Assembly: GCA_965115915.1 (NCBI GenBank)
Contig: OZ220483.1
Location: 868,001-932,000 of the forward strand
Reading direction: 5' to 3'
DNA length: 64,000 nt
Source of the DNA: G965115915 sp965115915
GTDB taxonomy: Bacteria; Pseudomonadota; Gammaproteobacteria; Eutrophobiales; Eutrophobiaceae
The notes beneath the pieces were generated by a model that saw only the letters and a program-made list of their open reading frames with translations, made no database searches and was not told the origin of the DNA. This document shows, piece after piece, positions 45,682 to 54,599 of the stretch. A program made the translations under genes and the position numbers. The stretch's first letter is position 1, and each line of letters starts with the position of its first letter.

Positions 45682-46005
45682 ATGGCGTTTGTTGTTACTC
45701 ATAACTGCATAAAATGCAAATACACCGATTGTGTGGAGGTCTGTCCGGTTGACTGTTTCCACGAGGGTCCCAACATGCTGGTGATTGACCCGGACGAGTG
45801 TATAGACTGTACTTTGTGTGTACCGGAGTGTCCGGTCGAAGCCATCATGGCAGAAGAAGACGTGCCGGAAGAACTGCAGGAATATATCGAGTTGAATGCG
45901 GAACTGTCACGTGAATGGCCGGTTATCAACGAACTCAAAGAGCCTCCTGCCGATGCCGATGAATGGAAGGACAAGACAGGCAAGCGGGCACTGTTGGAAC
46001 GCTGA
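45682..46005 (+). CDS. fdxA: 7Fe ferredoxin FdxA
   Basis: A 107-residue ferredoxin with one 3Fe-4S and one 4Fe-4S centre. The first cluster region is CIKCKYTDCVEVCPVDCF, the second CIDCTLCVPECPVEAI. The C-terminal tail with EYIELNAELSREWPVI is typical of Azotobacter/Pseudomonas FdxA. It carries electrons in the cytoplasm. It converges with mutS, an arrangement also found in Pseudomonas. A hairpin with eight T residues follows at 46029-46062. Confidence 0.96.
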   Translation: MAFVVTHNCIKCKYTDCVEVCPVDCFHEGPNMLVIDPDECIDCTLCVPECPVEAIMAEEDVPEELQEYIELNAELSREWPVINELKEPPADADEWKDKTGKRALLER

Positions 46006-46028
46006 GCCAGGGTCCATTCTGCCGGTCG

Positions 46029-46062
46029 CGCATGAATGTGGCCGGGTTCATGCGTTTTTTTT
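46029..46062 (+). terminator. Intrinsic terminator of fdxA, overlapping mutS 3' end
   Basis: CGCATGAA and TTCATGCG form a perfect 8-base stem around a 10-base loop and are followed by eight T residues. The last codons and stop of mutS (stop at 46048-46050, opposite strand) lie inside it. Confidence 0.85.
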
Positions 46063-48642
46063 CTGCTGCAGTTTTTTCAACTGATATATCAATTCCAGGG
46101 CCTGCCGGGGTGATAGTTCGTCCGGATTGGTATGGGCGATTTTACTGTCAAGGGCGTGCCATTTATCGGTAGTGGTCGGTTCGGAGGATGGGAGGGTGAG
46201 CTGTGATTTCGGACTCGTGCCACAAAGCGCCCTGTTGTGTTGTTGTTCCATAATCAGCAGCCGCTGCCTTGCCTGTGCGATGACCGCTTCCGGTACGCCT
46301 GCCAAAGCGGCGACCTGTATGCCATAGCTGCGGTCTGCGGCTCCAGTCCTGATCTGGTGTAGAAAAGTAATGCCATGTTCATCCTCAATCGCGTGTGTAT
46401 GGACGTTGTCGGCCTGGGATTCCTGTGCGGCAAATGCTGTCATTTCGAAGTAATGCGTGGCGAACAGGACCAAAGCGCGTTTTTTATGCAATAAATGTTG
46501 CGCACATGCCCAGGCCAGGGCGAGTCCATCGTAAGTACTGGTGCCACGTCCGACCTCGTCCATCAGTACCAGACTGGATGAGGTTGCGTGGTGGATGATG
46601 TTGGCGGTTTCGCTCATTTCCACCATGAAAGTCGAGCGTCCTCCGGCGAGATCGTCAGCAGCCCCTATGCGGGTAAAGATACGATCCACGGGCCCGATGG
46701 TTGCCTGTTTGGCGGGCACCAGACAGCCGATATGGGCGAGTATGACGATCAGTGCAGTCTGGCGCATATAGGTGGATTTGCCTCCCATATTGGGACCAGT
46801 AATGACCAGCATGCGCTGTTTGCTGTCCAGGTGCAGATCATTGGCGATAAAAGGCTCTGATTGCAGGCACTCTATTACCGGATGCCGTCCCTGGATGATA
46901 TGGATCCCCGGCTGCTTGCTCAGGCTGGGTTGGTGCCAGTCCAGTGTATCCGAACGTTCCGCCAGACAGTGCAACACATCCAGTTCGGCGACGATGTCTG
47001 CGCAACGCTGGATGTCTTCGGAGTGCTCCTGGTGCAATTGTTCCTGTAGTTGATCATATACTTGTCTTTCCCGATCCATGCTGCGTCCCGATGCCTGCAG
47101 AATCTTGCTTTCAAAGTCCTTCAGTTCCAGGGTTATGTAGCGCTCGGCGGATTTCAGGGTTTGTTTGTGCACATAATTTTCGGGGATCTGCCGTGACTGA
47201 TTTTTGCTGATCTCTATATAGTAGCCCTGGACCCGGTTGAATCCGATCTTCAGTCCGGCGATTCCACTATTCCTGCGTTCCTGTAGTTCAAATTCAGTCA
47301 GGAAGGCACCCGCACTTTTACTTAGCTCGCGTAATTCATCCAGTTGCGGGTCATGATTGTCGGCGATGACTCCACCATCACGCATGCTGTTGGGCGGCGA
47401 AGCTGCGATTGCCCGTTCCAGCAGCTCCAATGTGGCATCAGATCCGGGAAAATTGGCACGCAGTGCCGACAAATGCGGATCCTGCAATGGTTGTAGCAGG
47501 GCCATCAGTTCTGGCAGTATCCGCAGCGAGTTGCGTAGCTGTACCAGATCAGCAGGGCGGGCACTGTGCATGACGATGCGTGTATTGATACGCTCCAGGT
47601 CTCCGATGCCACTCAGAAAATGGCGTAGTTCACGATATTTTCTGTCCTGGATCAGTGTTGTTATCGCGCAGTAACGCTGTTCCAGCACGTTCCAGTCGCG
47701 GGTCAGTTCTTGCATCCAGCGGCGTAGTTTTCGACTGCCCATCCGGGTAGCGCAGCGGTCCAGCACCCCGATCAGAGTGGCCTTTGAGTCGTTGGACAGG
47801 CTGTATTGTAGTTCCAGGTTTCTTCGGCTGATTGCATCCAGTACGACTCCCGCACCACTATTATGCAGGTGGGGTGTTTGCAGATGTGGATATTGCTTGA
47901 AATGGGTATCCTGCACGTAGCGTAACAACGCGCCCAGGGCGGCAAACGCAAACGGCAGGTCGCCACAGCCGAGTTCCGACAAGTCGTGTACCTGGTACTG
48001 CTGTAAAATGATTTGTCTTGCCTCGGAGGCGTCAAAGTATCGGCTTGGGCAGGGCGTATATGCTTTGGCGCAGGCGGGTTTTCTGGGTAGCCCCGATTCC
48101 TTGCTGGAATGTACCAGTTCCGCTGGTTGTAGCTGTTGCAGTTCCTCGTGCAAAGCACTGCGGGAGTCAAATTCATACAGTTCCACTCGACCGCTGGCCA
48201 TGTCCAGACAGGCCAGTCCCTGTCTGTCTTCGTCCAGACGAACGGCAGCCAGCAGAATATCTCCAAGCCCTTCCAGTAAAGACTCCTCGATAACGGTCCC
48301 TGGTGTCACTATCCGTACGATCTCGCGTTCCACCGGGCCCTTGCACAGGGCCGGGTCGCCCTTTTGTTCGCAGATCACTGCCGATTCTCCCATCTGCAAC
48401 AGCTTGGCCAGGTAATTATCCACGGCATGTGCGGGGACGCCTGCCATCGGGATATCTTGTCCAGCGGACTTGCCACGGGCAGTCAGGGTAATGTTGAGCA
48501 GTGACGCTGCCCGTTTCGCATCATCAAAGAACAGTTCGTAGAAATCACCCATTCGGAAAAACAGTAGCCGCTCCGGGTGCTGTTTTTTGAAACCCAGATA
48601 CTGCTTGATGACTGGGGTGTGTTCGGTATCTTGTATGGGCAT
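46048..48642 (-). CDS. mutS: DNA mismatch repair protein MutS
   Basis: An 864-residue mismatch-recognition ATPase. The mismatch-binding Phe-x-Glu is in FFRMGDFYELFF near the N-terminus. The ATPase has Walker A GPNMGGKSTYMRQ, then FTRIGAADDLAGGRSTFMVE, LVLMDEVGRGTSTYDG and FATHYFEMT. The C-terminal tail with PDELSPRQALELIYQLKKL is the MutS dimer/tetramer helix. ATG 48642 begins the usual MutS N-terminus; earlier in-frame codons read through the non-coding spacer. Alone on its strand, convergent with fdxA and divergent from htpG. Confidence 0.97.
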   Translation of the reverse strand: MPIQDTEHTPVIKQYLGFKKQHPERLLFFRMGDFYELFFDDAKRAASLLNITLTARGKSAGQDIPMAGVPAHAVDNYLAKLLQMGESAVICEQKGDPALCKGPVEREIVRIVTPGTVIEESLLEGLGDILLAAVRLDEDRQGLACLDMASGRVELYEFDSRSALHEELQQLQPAELVHSSKESGLPRKPACAKAYTPCPSRYFDASEARQIILQQYQVHDLSELGCGDLPFAFAALGALLRYVQDTHFKQYPHLQTPHLHNSGAGVVLDAISRRNLELQYSLSNDSKATLIGVLDRCATRMGSRKLRRWMQELTRDWNVLEQRYCAITTLIQDRKYRELRHFLSGIGDLERINTRIVMHSARPADLVQLRNSLRILPELMALLQPLQDPHLSALRANFPGSDATLELLERAIAASPPNSMRDGGVIADNHDPQLDELRELSKSAGAFLTEFELQERRNSGIAGLKIGFNRVQGYYIEISKNQSRQIPENYVHKQTLKSAERYITLELKDFESKILQASGRSMDRERQVYDQLQEQLHQEHSEDIQRCADIVAELDVLHCLAERSDTLDWHQPSLSKQPGIHIIQGRHPVIECLQSEPFIANDLHLDSKQRMLVITGPNMGGKSTYMRQTALIVILAHIGCLVPAKQATIGPVDRIFTRIGAADDLAGGRSTFMVEMSETANIIHHATSSSLVLMDEVGRGTSTYDGLALAWACAQHLLHKKRALVLFATHYFEMTAFAAQESQADNVHTHAIEDEHGITFLHQIRTGAADRSYGIQVAALAGVPEAVIAQARQRLLIMEQQHNRALCGTSPKSQLTLPSSEPTTTDKWHALDSKIAHTNPDELSPRQALELIYQLKKLQQKKNA

Positions 48643-48822
48643 TGTGGGTCTGTGAGGTTTTTTATGCGATAGCGATAGTGTACAGAAGAAGGATTTCTGC
48701 GGAAAACTATTGTATGGACTCCCGATAGATGATTTTGATGCGGCTAACCGGATGTAAAATAAAAAGCTCGCTTTATGCCACTGGAATCTCGACAATACTG
48801 TCGAACCAAACTCGATGTGCTG

Positions 48823-48851
48823 CTTGAATTTTCGGTGTTTGCCTTTATGTA
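48823..48851 (+). promoter_or_regulatory. Heat-shock (sigma32)-like promoter of htpG
   Basis: CTTGAA (48823-48828), 13 bases, then CCTTTATGTA (48842-48851). The -35 matches the sigma32 core exactly; the -10 matches CCCCATnTA only partly (best with a 14-base spacer). E. coli htpG is transcribed by sigma32, which supports the call. Confidence 0.5.
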
Positions 48852-48887
48852 CAGGAATCCAAAGAGGAATATTGAGGAGGGTGTGTG

Positions 48888-50801
48888 ATGGGTAGTGTGG
48901 CAGGCAAAAAGAAGACGCTGGAATTTCAGGCGGAGACCCGACAGTTGCTCGACCTGATGATCCATGCCCTGTATAGCAACCGGGAGATTTTTCTGCGTGA
49001 ATTGATATCGAATGCTTCGGATGCGGCAGACCGTTTGCGCTTCGCTGCGCTATCGGATGACAGTCTGTATGAAGATGATGCCGAATTGAAGATTCGGGTC
49101 GAATACAGCAAGGAAAATCGCACCATTACGGTGTTGGACAATGGTATTGGCATGTCCAGGGAGGAAGCGGAAGAGAATCTTGGCACCATTGCCAGATCGG
49201 GTAATAAACAGTTTTTTGCTTCCTTGAGTGAGGATCAAAGAAAAAACAGTGAATTGATAGGGCAGTTCGGGGTAGGGTTTTATTCAGCTTTTATTGTTGC
49301 CGACAAGGTGGAGGTACACAGCCGCCGTGCGGGCCTGCCGCGTACCCAGGGGGTACGCTGGATTTCCACAGGGGAAAGTGAGTTCAGTATCGAAGGGCTG
49401 GATCGCCCGGCTCGTGGTACCAAGATAGTCTTGCATCTGCGTGACGATGCGAGTGAATTTCTGGACTACTTTCGACTGCGTTCCATTATTGTCAAATACT
49501 CTGATCATATTTCTATCCCGATCATCATGCCGGGTGAAGGAGAAGACAAGGGTGAAGAGCAGATAAACAAGGCGACCGCGCTATGGAGACGTGCGAAAAA
49601 AGATCTCGGCGACGACGATTATGAAACATTCTACAGGCACGTTGCGCATGATTTTGACGCACCACTGGCATGGCTGCACAATCGGGTGGAAGGCAAGCTG
49701 GAATACGTCAGCCTGTTGTATATCCCCGGGCGAGCGCCATTTGATCTGTGGGACAGGGAGCAACGGCATGGGATCCGTTTGTATGTGCGTCGGGTATTTA
49801 TTATGGACGATGCGGAACACCTGTTGCCTTCCTGGCTGCGTTTTGTCCGAGGGGTGGTGGACTGCGATGATCTGCCGCTGAATATCTCCCGGGAGATACT
49901 TCAGCACAACCGGACCATAGAGGCGATACGTGCTGGTTGTACGCGCAAGATGCTGAGTATGCTGGAGAAAATGGCAGAACAGCAGGCTGAAAAATACCGT
50001 AAGTTCTGGGATAATTTTGGCCGTGTGCTCAAGGAGGGTGTGGTAGAGCCGAACGAGTACAAGGACACCCTGTGTCGGCTGTTCCGTTTTGCCAGCACCA
50101 AAGGGGAGGGGGAGAGTCAGAGTGTCAGTCTGGAAGACTATGTCGGACGAATGCCGGAATCCCAGGAGCACATCTATTTCATTATTGCCGACAGTTACAA
50201 CACGGCTGCCAACAGTCCACATCTGGAAATATTCCGTAGCCGGGATATGGAGGTTTTGCTGATGAGTGACCCGATCGATGAATGGTTGGTTGGTCATGTA
50301 GAGGAATATCAGGGGAAGCGTCTGGTATCGGTCAGCAAGGGAGAACTGTCGTTGGACGGTGTGGATGGCGAAGAACGCGACGCATCGGCCTCGGATGAGG
50401 AAAAGGCAGACAGCGAGGAGACAGCCAACACCGAGCGGCATCAGAAGCTGAATGCCCGGATACAGGAGGCTTTGGGAGACAGGATTAAGGCGGTTCGCGT
50501 CAGTTCACGTCTTACCGATTCCCCGGCTTGTCTGGTTACCGACGAGAATGGCATGGGGAGGCATATGGTGCAGATGCTCAAAGCCGCAGGTCAGAGCGTC
50601 CCTGAAAGTAAACCCACACTGGAGATCAACCTGCAGCATCCGCTTATCCAGCGCCTTGAGACGCATAATGATGAAGAACGTTTTCGCGAATGGTGCCATA
50701 TTCTTGTTGATCAGGCCTTGCTTGGAGAAGGTGGACAGCCGGAGGATCTGCCAGCGCATGTCCGGCGCTTGAACCGTCTGTTGGTGGAACTGAGTCAGTA
50801 A
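48888..50801 (+). CDS. htpG: Chaperone HtpG (Hsp90)
   Basis: A 637-residue Hsp90 chaperone. The GHKL ATPase domain begins FQAETRQLLDLMIHALYSN and has REIFLRELISNASDA, VLDNGIGMSREE, GTIARSG and IGQFGVGFYSAF. The middle domain has LPLNISREILQ with the catalytic Arg region. The C-terminal dimer domain ends near 630. Residues 485-515 form an acidic linker. GAGGAGG at 48874-48880 lies 7 bases before ATG 48888, deciding the start over GTG 48885. A heat-shock-like promoter precedes it. Confidence 0.97.
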   Translation: MGSVAGKKKTLEFQAETRQLLDLMIHALYSNREIFLRELISNASDAADRLRFAALSDDSLYEDDAELKIRVEYSKENRTITVLDNGIGMSREEAEENLGTIARSGNKQFFASLSEDQRKNSELIGQFGVGFYSAFIVADKVEVHSRRAGLPRTQGVRWISTGESEFSIEGLDRPARGTKIVLHLRDDASEFLDYFRLRSIIVKYSDHISIPIIMPGEGEDKGEEQINKATALWRRAKKDLGDDDYETFYRHVAHDFDAPLAWLHNRVEGKLEYVSLLYIPGRAPFDLWDREQRHGIRLYVRRVFIMDDAEHLLPSWLRFVRGVVDCDDLPLNISREILQHNRTIEAIRAGCTRKMLSMLEKMAEQQAEKYRKFWDNFGRVLKEGVVEPNEYKDTLCRLFRFASTKGEGESQSVSLEDYVGRMPESQEHIYFIIADSYNTAANSPHLEIFRSRDMEVLLMSDPIDEWLVGHVEEYQGKRLVSVSKGELSLDGVDGEERDASASDEEKADSEETANTERHQKLNARIQEALGDRIKAVRVSSRLTDSPACLVTDENGMGRHMVQMLKAAGQSVPESKPTLEINLQHPLIQRLETHNDEERFREWCHILVDQALLGEGGQPEDLPAHVRRLNRLLVELSQ

Positions 50802-50866
50802 ATAGCAGCCGTTTCCCGCTTGCCTGCTCGGGGGAGGGACGAGGGTGCGTCAACAGGGGTCAAACA

Positions 50867-50897
50867 TTGACTACTGTTTGCGTTGTTGGTGTATCAT
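50867..50897 (+). promoter_or_regulatory. Candidate promoter of the HD-GYP gene
   Basis: TTGACT (50867-50872) and TATCAT (50892-50897) with a 19-base spacer, longer than ideal. The start point would lie about 55-60 bases before the ATG at 50962. Confidence 0.4.
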
Positions 50898-50961
50898 GCG
50901 CCTTGATGGCACACGATTGTGATTATTCAATGATGCAGACGCTGATTCTTCAGGCAGGGTA

Positions 50962-52611
50962 ATGGGAAACAACGTGCCCAGTGCTGATTCGGAGCAGTTT
51001 GCCGACTATCTGGTAAAGCTGAGTGGCATTGGTAAGGCGCTGTCTACCGAGAAAGATCAGAACAAATTGCTGGAGTTGATCATTCGCTCGGCAATGGATT
51101 TTACGCGAGCCGATGGTGGCACACTGTATCTGATGGGCGAAAGGGATCAGCTCGACTTCTCTATTTTGCATAACGATTCACTGGGTATCCATATGGGGGG
51201 CACCAGTGGTGTACCGATCAACCTGTATCCAGTGGAGTTATATGACGATGATGGTGCGCCGAACATGAGAATGGTGTCTGCGCAGTCCGCCATTACCTGT
51301 GAGACGATCAATATCCCGGATGCGTATGCCAGTACCGGATTTGATTTTTCCGGTACCCGGAAAATTGATAAAAAACACGGGTATCGTTCTACGTCTTTCC
51401 TGACGGTGCCGATGGTGGATCATGAGGACCAGGTAATCGGTGTGCTGCAGCTTATCAACGCCATTTCTCCGGATACCGGCGAGATCGTGCCTTTCAACGA
51501 GTTGCACCAGGCACTGGTCGAATCACTGGCCTCCCAGGCAGCGGTTTCTATCACCAACGCCAAGCTCATCTTGGGGCAGAAGAAACTTTTTGATTCCTTC
51601 ATTCAGCTTATTGCAAGCGCTATTGATGAGAAATCCCCATATACGGCTGGACATTGTCGCAGGGTGCCGGTGCTGACTCGCATGATCGCGGAGGGAGTTA
51701 ATGCGACTGGCATCGGACCGCTGGCCGATTTTTCAATGTCCGAAGAAGAGATGTATGAATTGGATGTGGCGGCTTGGTTGCATGATTGCGGGAAAATCAC
51801 TACCCCGGAATATGTGGTCGACAAAGCGTCCAAGCTGGAGACCATTTTTGATCGAATCGGACTTGTTGATATGCGTTTCGAGATGTTGAAACAACGTTTG
51901 ATCATTGAAAGTCTGCTACGGAAGATGCCGGAAATGGACAGCATTGCGGAGTTGCTGGCGGATGATGCTGAATTGCGAGAAGCCTTTCACAGCCTTGATG
52001 ATGAACGGCAGTGTGTACGTGCTTCCAACCTCGGTGGGGAATCAATCGATGAGGAACAGATTAGGCGATTGACGGAGATTGCCAGGCAAGAATGGGATAC
52101 CGTCGATGGTGGTCGGATGTGTCTTCTGGAAAAAGATGAATTGTCCAATTTATTGATTAACCGTGGCACTTTAAGCGTGCGTGAGCGTGAAATCATCAAT
52201 AACCATGTTACGGTGACCATCAAGATGCTGAAGGCGTTACCATACCCGCGACATTTGCAAAGGGTGCCTGAATATGCGGGGGGTCACCACGAAAAAATGG
52301 ATGGCAGTGGGTATCCGAATGGTTTGCTTGGAAAAGACATGTCATTGCCTGCCCGAATGCTTGCCATCGCTGATATCTTTGAGGCTCTCACTGCTCGTGA
52401 TCGTCCGTACAAAAAGGCGATGCCACTGTCTCAGGCCTTGACAATACTGGCAAAAATGAAGCGGGATAATCATATTGACCCGGATCTGTTTGATGTTTTC
52501 ATTTATCAGAAGGTGTATTTGCGTTATGCGAGGGAATATTTGCCACCGCACTTGTTGGACGAGGTAAAAGACGAAGAGTTGATGGTGGGTTCGCCGTTGT
52601 TGTCTGGCTAG
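50962..52611 (+). CDS. GAF-HD-GYP-type phosphohydrolase
   Basis: A 549-residue cytoplasmic signalling protein. An N-terminal GAF domain (about 25-205) is followed by an HD domain (about 210-500) with His274-Asp275 in AAWLHDCGK and the GYP-type segment GGHHEKMDGSGYPNGL. A long helical insertion (about 300-415) separates the two metal-binding halves. Such proteins hydrolyse cyclic di-GMP, lowering its level in response to the GAF ligand. The HHEKMDGSGYP segment is close to the classical HHE..DG.GYP consensus, so activity is likely. It lies 7 bases before soxC, which is an unusual partner. Confidence 0.9.
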   Translation: MGNNVPSADSEQFADYLVKLSGIGKALSTEKDQNKLLELIIRSAMDFTRADGGTLYLMGERDQLDFSILHNDSLGIHMGGTSGVPINLYPVELYDDDGAPNMRMVSAQSAITCETINIPDAYASTGFDFSGTRKIDKKHGYRSTSFLTVPMVDHEDQVIGVLQLINAISPDTGEIVPFNELHQALVESLASQAAVSITNAKLILGQKKLFDSFIQLIASAIDEKSPYTAGHCRRVPVLTRMIAEGVNATGIGPLADFSMSEEEMYELDVAAWLHDCGKITTPEYVVDKASKLETIFDRIGLVDMRFEMLKQRLIIESLLRKMPEMDSIAELLADDAELREAFHSLDDERQCVRASNLGGESIDEEQIRRLTEIARQEWDTVDGGRMCLLEKDELSNLLINRGTLSVREREIINNHVTVTIKMLKALPYPRHLQRVPEYAGGHHEKMDGSGYPNGLLGKDMSLPARMLAIADIFEALTARDRPYKKAMPLSQALTILAKMKRDNHIDPDLFDVFIYQKVYLRYAREYLPPHLLDEVKDEELMVGSPLLSG

Positions 52612-52618
52612 TGTGCCG

Positions 52619-53965
52619 ATGTGTGCGGACAAGGGCAATCTTGAATATGTGGCGGGCAATGGCTTGCTCGACCGGCGCCTTTTTCTGCGCGGTGGGGCGG
52701 GTCTTGCCGCTGTTGGCGGGTTCGGGGCTTTCACCAGTCCACTATTGGCGGCAGCACTGCCCCTGGAAGTGGGTCGACCGCAGTGGATGCGTGAACCCGG
52801 TGGGAAATTCAGTCATTATGGTGTTCCATCTGCACACGAGAATCAGGTGGTACGTTTCCCCTCGGCGAATCCGATAGTCGCCGGAAACGGTGTGTCCTGG
52901 ACCCCGTTACATCTCCTGGAGGGCACCATCACACCCAATGGCCTGCATTTTGAACGTCATCACCATGGGGTCCCTGCGATTGATCCGCAGCACCACCACT
53001 TGTATATCTACGGTCTGGTGAAACGACCATTGTCTTTTTCTGTGGATCGGCTATTGCGTTATCCAATGTATTCGCGTACCTGTTTCATTGAATGTGGAGG
53101 CAATAGCAATGCTGGTTGGCACAGACAGCCAGCGCGAGCCGAGGCGGGCTATTTTCATGGGTTGGTTTCAAATAGTGAATGGACCGGTGTGCCAATGTCT
53201 GTGTTGCTGGATGAGGTGGGTGTAGACTCAAATGCCGGCTGGGTGATAGCGGAGGGAGGTGACGCCTTTGCGATGAACATCAGTATTCCAACGGAAAAAT
53301 TGATGCGAGATTCCATGCTGGTGCTATACCAGAATGGGGAACGTCTGCGACCGGAGAATGGTTACCCGATGCGGTTGTTGTTGCCGGGTTGGGAAGGGGT
53401 ACTGAATGTCAAATGGCTGCGTTCCTTGAAACTGGTCGACCGGCCTGCGATGGCTCGCAATGAGACCGCACGCTACACTGAACTGTTGCCGTCCGGGAAA
53501 GCGCGTATATTCAGTTTTGCGATGGAGGTCAAGTCTCTGATCACACGCCCGTCTGCCCAGATGATTTTGCCTGAGCAGGGTTTGTATGAGCTTAGTGGTC
53601 TGGCGTGGTCTGGCCGTGGCCGCGTAAGCCGGGTGGAGGTTTCTGCCGATGGTGGACGAAGCTGGGCCCTGGCGGCGCTTGATGAACCCGTTTTGCCCTG
53701 TGCTTTTACTCGCTTTCGTTTGCCGTGGCACTGGCGGGGTGGTGCCGCGGTGTTGAAAAGCAGGGCCACAGATGAATCCGGCATGGTACAGCCCGAACGT
53801 TCGGCGTTGATTGCCAGTCGTGGCAGGCATGGGTTTTATCATTACAATGCCATCGTTAATTGGGAGGTGGATGCGCAGGGAAGGATAGGGCATGTTTACG
53901 ACGAATCGGAGAACAATGAGGGTCAGCCTGCTTCTGGCATCAGCATTGATAGCGGTTGGGACTGA
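52619..53965 (+). CDS. soxC: SoxC-like sulfite dehydrogenase molybdopterin subunit
   Basis: A 448-residue periplasmic molybdenum enzyme. A Tat signal with DRRLFLRGGAG (Arg19-Arg20) precedes the sulfite-oxidase domain. The Mo-ligand Cys is in RTCFIECGGNS (Cys159). The C-terminal dimer domain has ISSVEVS-like GRVSRVEVSADGGRSW. The pattern HHHGVPAIDPQHH near residue 115 is typical of SoxC. It would oxidise sulfur-bound sulfane or sulfite together with the cytochrome encoded next. The ATG at 52619 follows the HD-GYP stop by 7 bases. The other sox genes (soxXYZAB) are absent from the window. Confidence 0.9.
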   Translation: MCADKGNLEYVAGNGLLDRRLFLRGGAGLAAVGGFGAFTSPLLAAALPLEVGRPQWMREPGGKFSHYGVPSAHENQVVRFPSANPIVAGNGVSWTPLHLLEGTITPNGLHFERHHHGVPAIDPQHHHLYIYGLVKRPLSFSVDRLLRYPMYSRTCFIECGGNSNAGWHRQPARAEAGYFHGLVSNSEWTGVPMSVLLDEVGVDSNAGWVIAEGGDAFAMNISIPTEKLMRDSMLVLYQNGERLRPENGYPMRLLLPGWEGVLNVKWLRSLKLVDRPAMARNETARYTELLPSGKARIFSFAMEVKSLITRPSAQMILPEQGLYELSGLAWSGRGRVSRVEVSADGGRSWALAALDEPVLPCAFTRFRLPWHWRGGAAVLKSRATDESGMVQPERSALIASRGRHGFYHYNAIVNWEVDAQGRIGHVYDESENNEGQPASGISIDSGWD

Positions 53966-54443
53966 TATTCTGTTTGCTGATGAACAGGGTTCCGGCCCTG
54001 GCCTGGGAGAGCCACTTTCTGCTGCTCGGATGGAAACCCTGGACAGGCTGGTGATGCCGGACGGCGAAGGTTTGCCCATTGGTTCCGGTACGGTGCAGGC
54101 GGGCAAACGGCTGTATACTGAAAAATGCCAGGCATGTCATGGCGAGGGGGGAGTGGGTGACAGTGCTGACGCGCTTGCGGGTGCCGAGATGTCTTTGCGG
54201 GTAGAGTGGCCAGAAAAGACGATTGGCAATTACTGGCCGTATGCCACCACGTTATTTGATTTCATACGGCGAGCGAAACCGATGGACGCACCAGGCTCTT
54301 TGGAGGATGATGCGGTCTATTCCCTGAGTGCTTATTTGCTGTATCTGAACGGGCTTGTTACCGAGGACGCTATACTGGATCAGGATAGTTTGCTCAGGGT
54401 AAAAATGCCTAACCGTGCTGGATTTGAGCACAGTCCGTATTGA
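53892..54443 (+). CDS. soxD: SoxD-like c-type cytochrome
   Basis: A 183-residue exported monohaem cytochrome c, the electron acceptor for the SoxC-like protein. A signal peptide (about 1-30) is followed by the haem motif CQACH (Cys79, Cys82, His83) and KPMDAPG with the likely axial Met, then DDAVYSLSAYLLYLNGLV. It is half the size of classical diheme SoxD, so it resembles the short SorB/SoxD-like form. AAGGA lies 6 bases before ATG 53892, giving a 74-base overlap with soxC; ATG 53916 is an alternative. A strong terminator follows. Confidence 0.83.
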   Translation: MFTTNRRTMRVSLLLASALIAVGTDILFADEQGSGPGLGEPLSAARMETLDRLVMPDGEGLPIGSGTVQAGKRLYTEKCQACHGEGGVGDSADALAGAEMSLRVEWPEKTIGNYWPYATTLFDFIRRAKPMDAPGSLEDDAVYSLSAYLLYLNGLVTEDAILDQDSLLRVKMPNRAGFEHSPY

Positions 54444-54561
54444 CAATGGGCCAGGTGCTGGTGGGTCGATGAGTGTCGCCTGTCTCGCTCCGTTCGTTGT
54501 CAAATGCCGGTACCGTCACCACGAGGACACGTTGTGCCGGCCCACCAGAGCGTTGTGATGA

Positions 54562-54599
54562 TGGCCTGAGGTGTGTTCATCATGCTCAGGCCAGTTTTT
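54562..54599 (+). terminator. Intrinsic terminator after soxCD, overlapping psd 3' end
   Basis: TGGCCTGAG and CTCAGGCCA form a perfect 9-base stem with a 14-base loop, followed by GTTTTT. The psd stop codon (54586-54588, opposite strand) lies in the second arm. Confidence 0.85.

Noticed and set aside
54458..54548. Large stem from CTGGTGGG and CCCACCAG, 75 bases apart, after soxD
   Set aside because: The arms are only 8 bases and the loop is long; without covariation it is not convincing as an RNA gene.
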